Below, one piece after another: positions 7,146-7,513 of a stretch of DNA of 7,513 nt. The stretch covers positions 1-7,513 of the forward strand of contig JAUYFP010000022.1 of NCBI GenBank assembly GCA_030690875.1, given 5' to 3'. Below the pieces are notes generated by a model, which saw only the letters and a program-made list of their open reading frames with translations, had not been told where the DNA came from and made no database searches. Within the stretch, counting starts at the first letter, position 1. Each line of letters begins with the position of its first letter. Source of the DNA: a bacterium (GTDB taxonomy: Bacteria > Patescibacteriota > Patescibacteriia > UBA1558 > GWA2-36-10). The translations under genes and the position numbers were made by a program.

Positions 7146-7513
7146 TTGCCAAGGTTTTTTCATATTTCCAATGATCTTCTAGGGAGGGTCAAGCACTGCT
7201 CAACGGCAATTGTTCGATGCACTGACTTCAGAGTCAGGACATCGGATCAACATTTTGTTGAGGAATTTCTTATTTTTTTGGGAGAGGAGCCCAATTTCGA
7301 TTCTTATGTCTGGCCCGGAAGCCAAAAGGATATTAATGACTGTAAAAGTTTCCGACTGAGGTGGTTGGAACTCTTCCAACGTGTGTCGCTCAGGCACCAT
7401 GGTGTCAAGCGACTCATAGTCATTATGCACTATGATTGTTTCGGCTTTGGCGGATTGAAGGAGGAGGATATTTTCCAGAAAGAACTGGCAGATTTCCGTA
7501 ATTTTCTTAGCGC
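7146..7513 (+). CDS. Putative carbonic anhydrase-like zinc protein (second copy, 3' end outside window)
   Basis: About 122 residues are visible before the window ends. The protein is a divergent relative of the one at 6547–6996. It has CTDFRVRTSDQ (Cys25, Asp27, Arg29) against CVDFRFRESDQ, YVWPGSQKD (54–62) against YAWPGSAKD, and HYDCFGFGG (His95, Cys98) against HWDCGAYGG. The distance from the WPGS tryptophan to the zinc histidine is 39 residues in both. The stretch between CxDFR and WPGS is four residues longer here. The TTG start is supported by the strong SD and by an N-terminal length similar to the first copy. Base composition is richer in GC than its neighbour (28 of 60 at 7381–7440 against 21 of 60 at 6721–6780). 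It has its own promoter. Carbonic anhydrase activity is inferred, not shown. Confidence 0.8.
   Translation, partial: MPRFFHISNDLLGRVKHCSTAIVRCTDFRVRTSDQHFVEEFLIFLGEEPNFDSYVWPGSQKDINDCKSFRLRWLELFQRVSLRHHGVKRLIVIMHYDCFGFGGLKEEDIFQKELADFRNFLS

Noticed and set aside
7112..7174. 20-codon ATG frame in the leader of the second carbonic-anhydrase-like gene (MLRKPKRKGGRFAKVFSYFQ)
   Set aside because: It has no SD of its own, and the strong SD inside it serves the TTG at 7146. It could be a leader peptide, but nothing supports this beyond the presence of an ATG.
7200..7430. Minus-strand open frame of 76 codons
   Set aside because: The plus strand here encodes recognisable CTDFR, WPGS and HYDC motifs in phase behind a promoter and SD, so the minus frame is a shadow.

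Overview
The window holds most of an F1Fo ATP synthase operon in the canonical bacterial order a–c–b–δ–α–γ–β–ε, all on the + strand. The left edge cuts into atpB (subunit a). atpE, atpF, atpH, atpA, atpG, atpD and atpC are complete. Twelve bases after atpC comes a small carbonic-anhydrase-like gene, then a strong intrinsic terminator. Beyond it lies a sigma70-type promoter with an extended -10 and a second, divergent carbonic-anhydrase-like gene. That gene starts at a TTG behind a near-perfect Shine-Dalgarno (SD) sequence and runs off the right edge.

The source looks like a member of the Candidate Phyla Radiation (Patescibacteria). This is an inference from the AT-rich, compact single-strand operon, the very short delta subunit (134 aa, apparently without helices 2–4 of its N-terminal bundle), the lack of SD sequences at most starts, and the small palindromes scattered between and inside genes. 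No in-frame TGA is seen, so the code looks standard. A finer placement is not possible from sequence reading alone.

Layout: 2–541 atpB (partial); 542–694 a GC-rich structured spacer ending at the best SD of the operon; 695–907 atpE; 908–1017 a spacer with three hairpins; 1018–1512 atpF; 1513–1667 a spacer with a long hairpin and one half of a 31-base direct repeat, whose other half covers the atpH start; 1668–2072 atpH; 2101–3639 atpA; 3658–4578 atpG; 4624–5991 atpD; 5992–6063 a spacer with two hairpins; 6064–6534 atpC; 6547–6996 the first carbonic-anhydrase-like gene; 7020–7049 terminator; 7059–7087 promoter; 7146–7513 the second carbonic-anhydrase-like gene (partial).

The atp genes together encode a complete rotary machine. 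The a and c subunits form the ion path, b and δ the stator, α3β3 the catalytic head, and γ and ε the central stalk. All key catalytic residues seen are intact. The c subunit lacks the known Na+ ligands, so proton coupling is more likely. The most unusual content is the pair of carbonic-anhydrase-like genes, which share a WPGS-x-KD motif where classical beta-carbonic anhydrases have RNAG. Also unusual are the repeat/hairpin arrangement before atpH and a palindromic element that sits in frame inside atpC.
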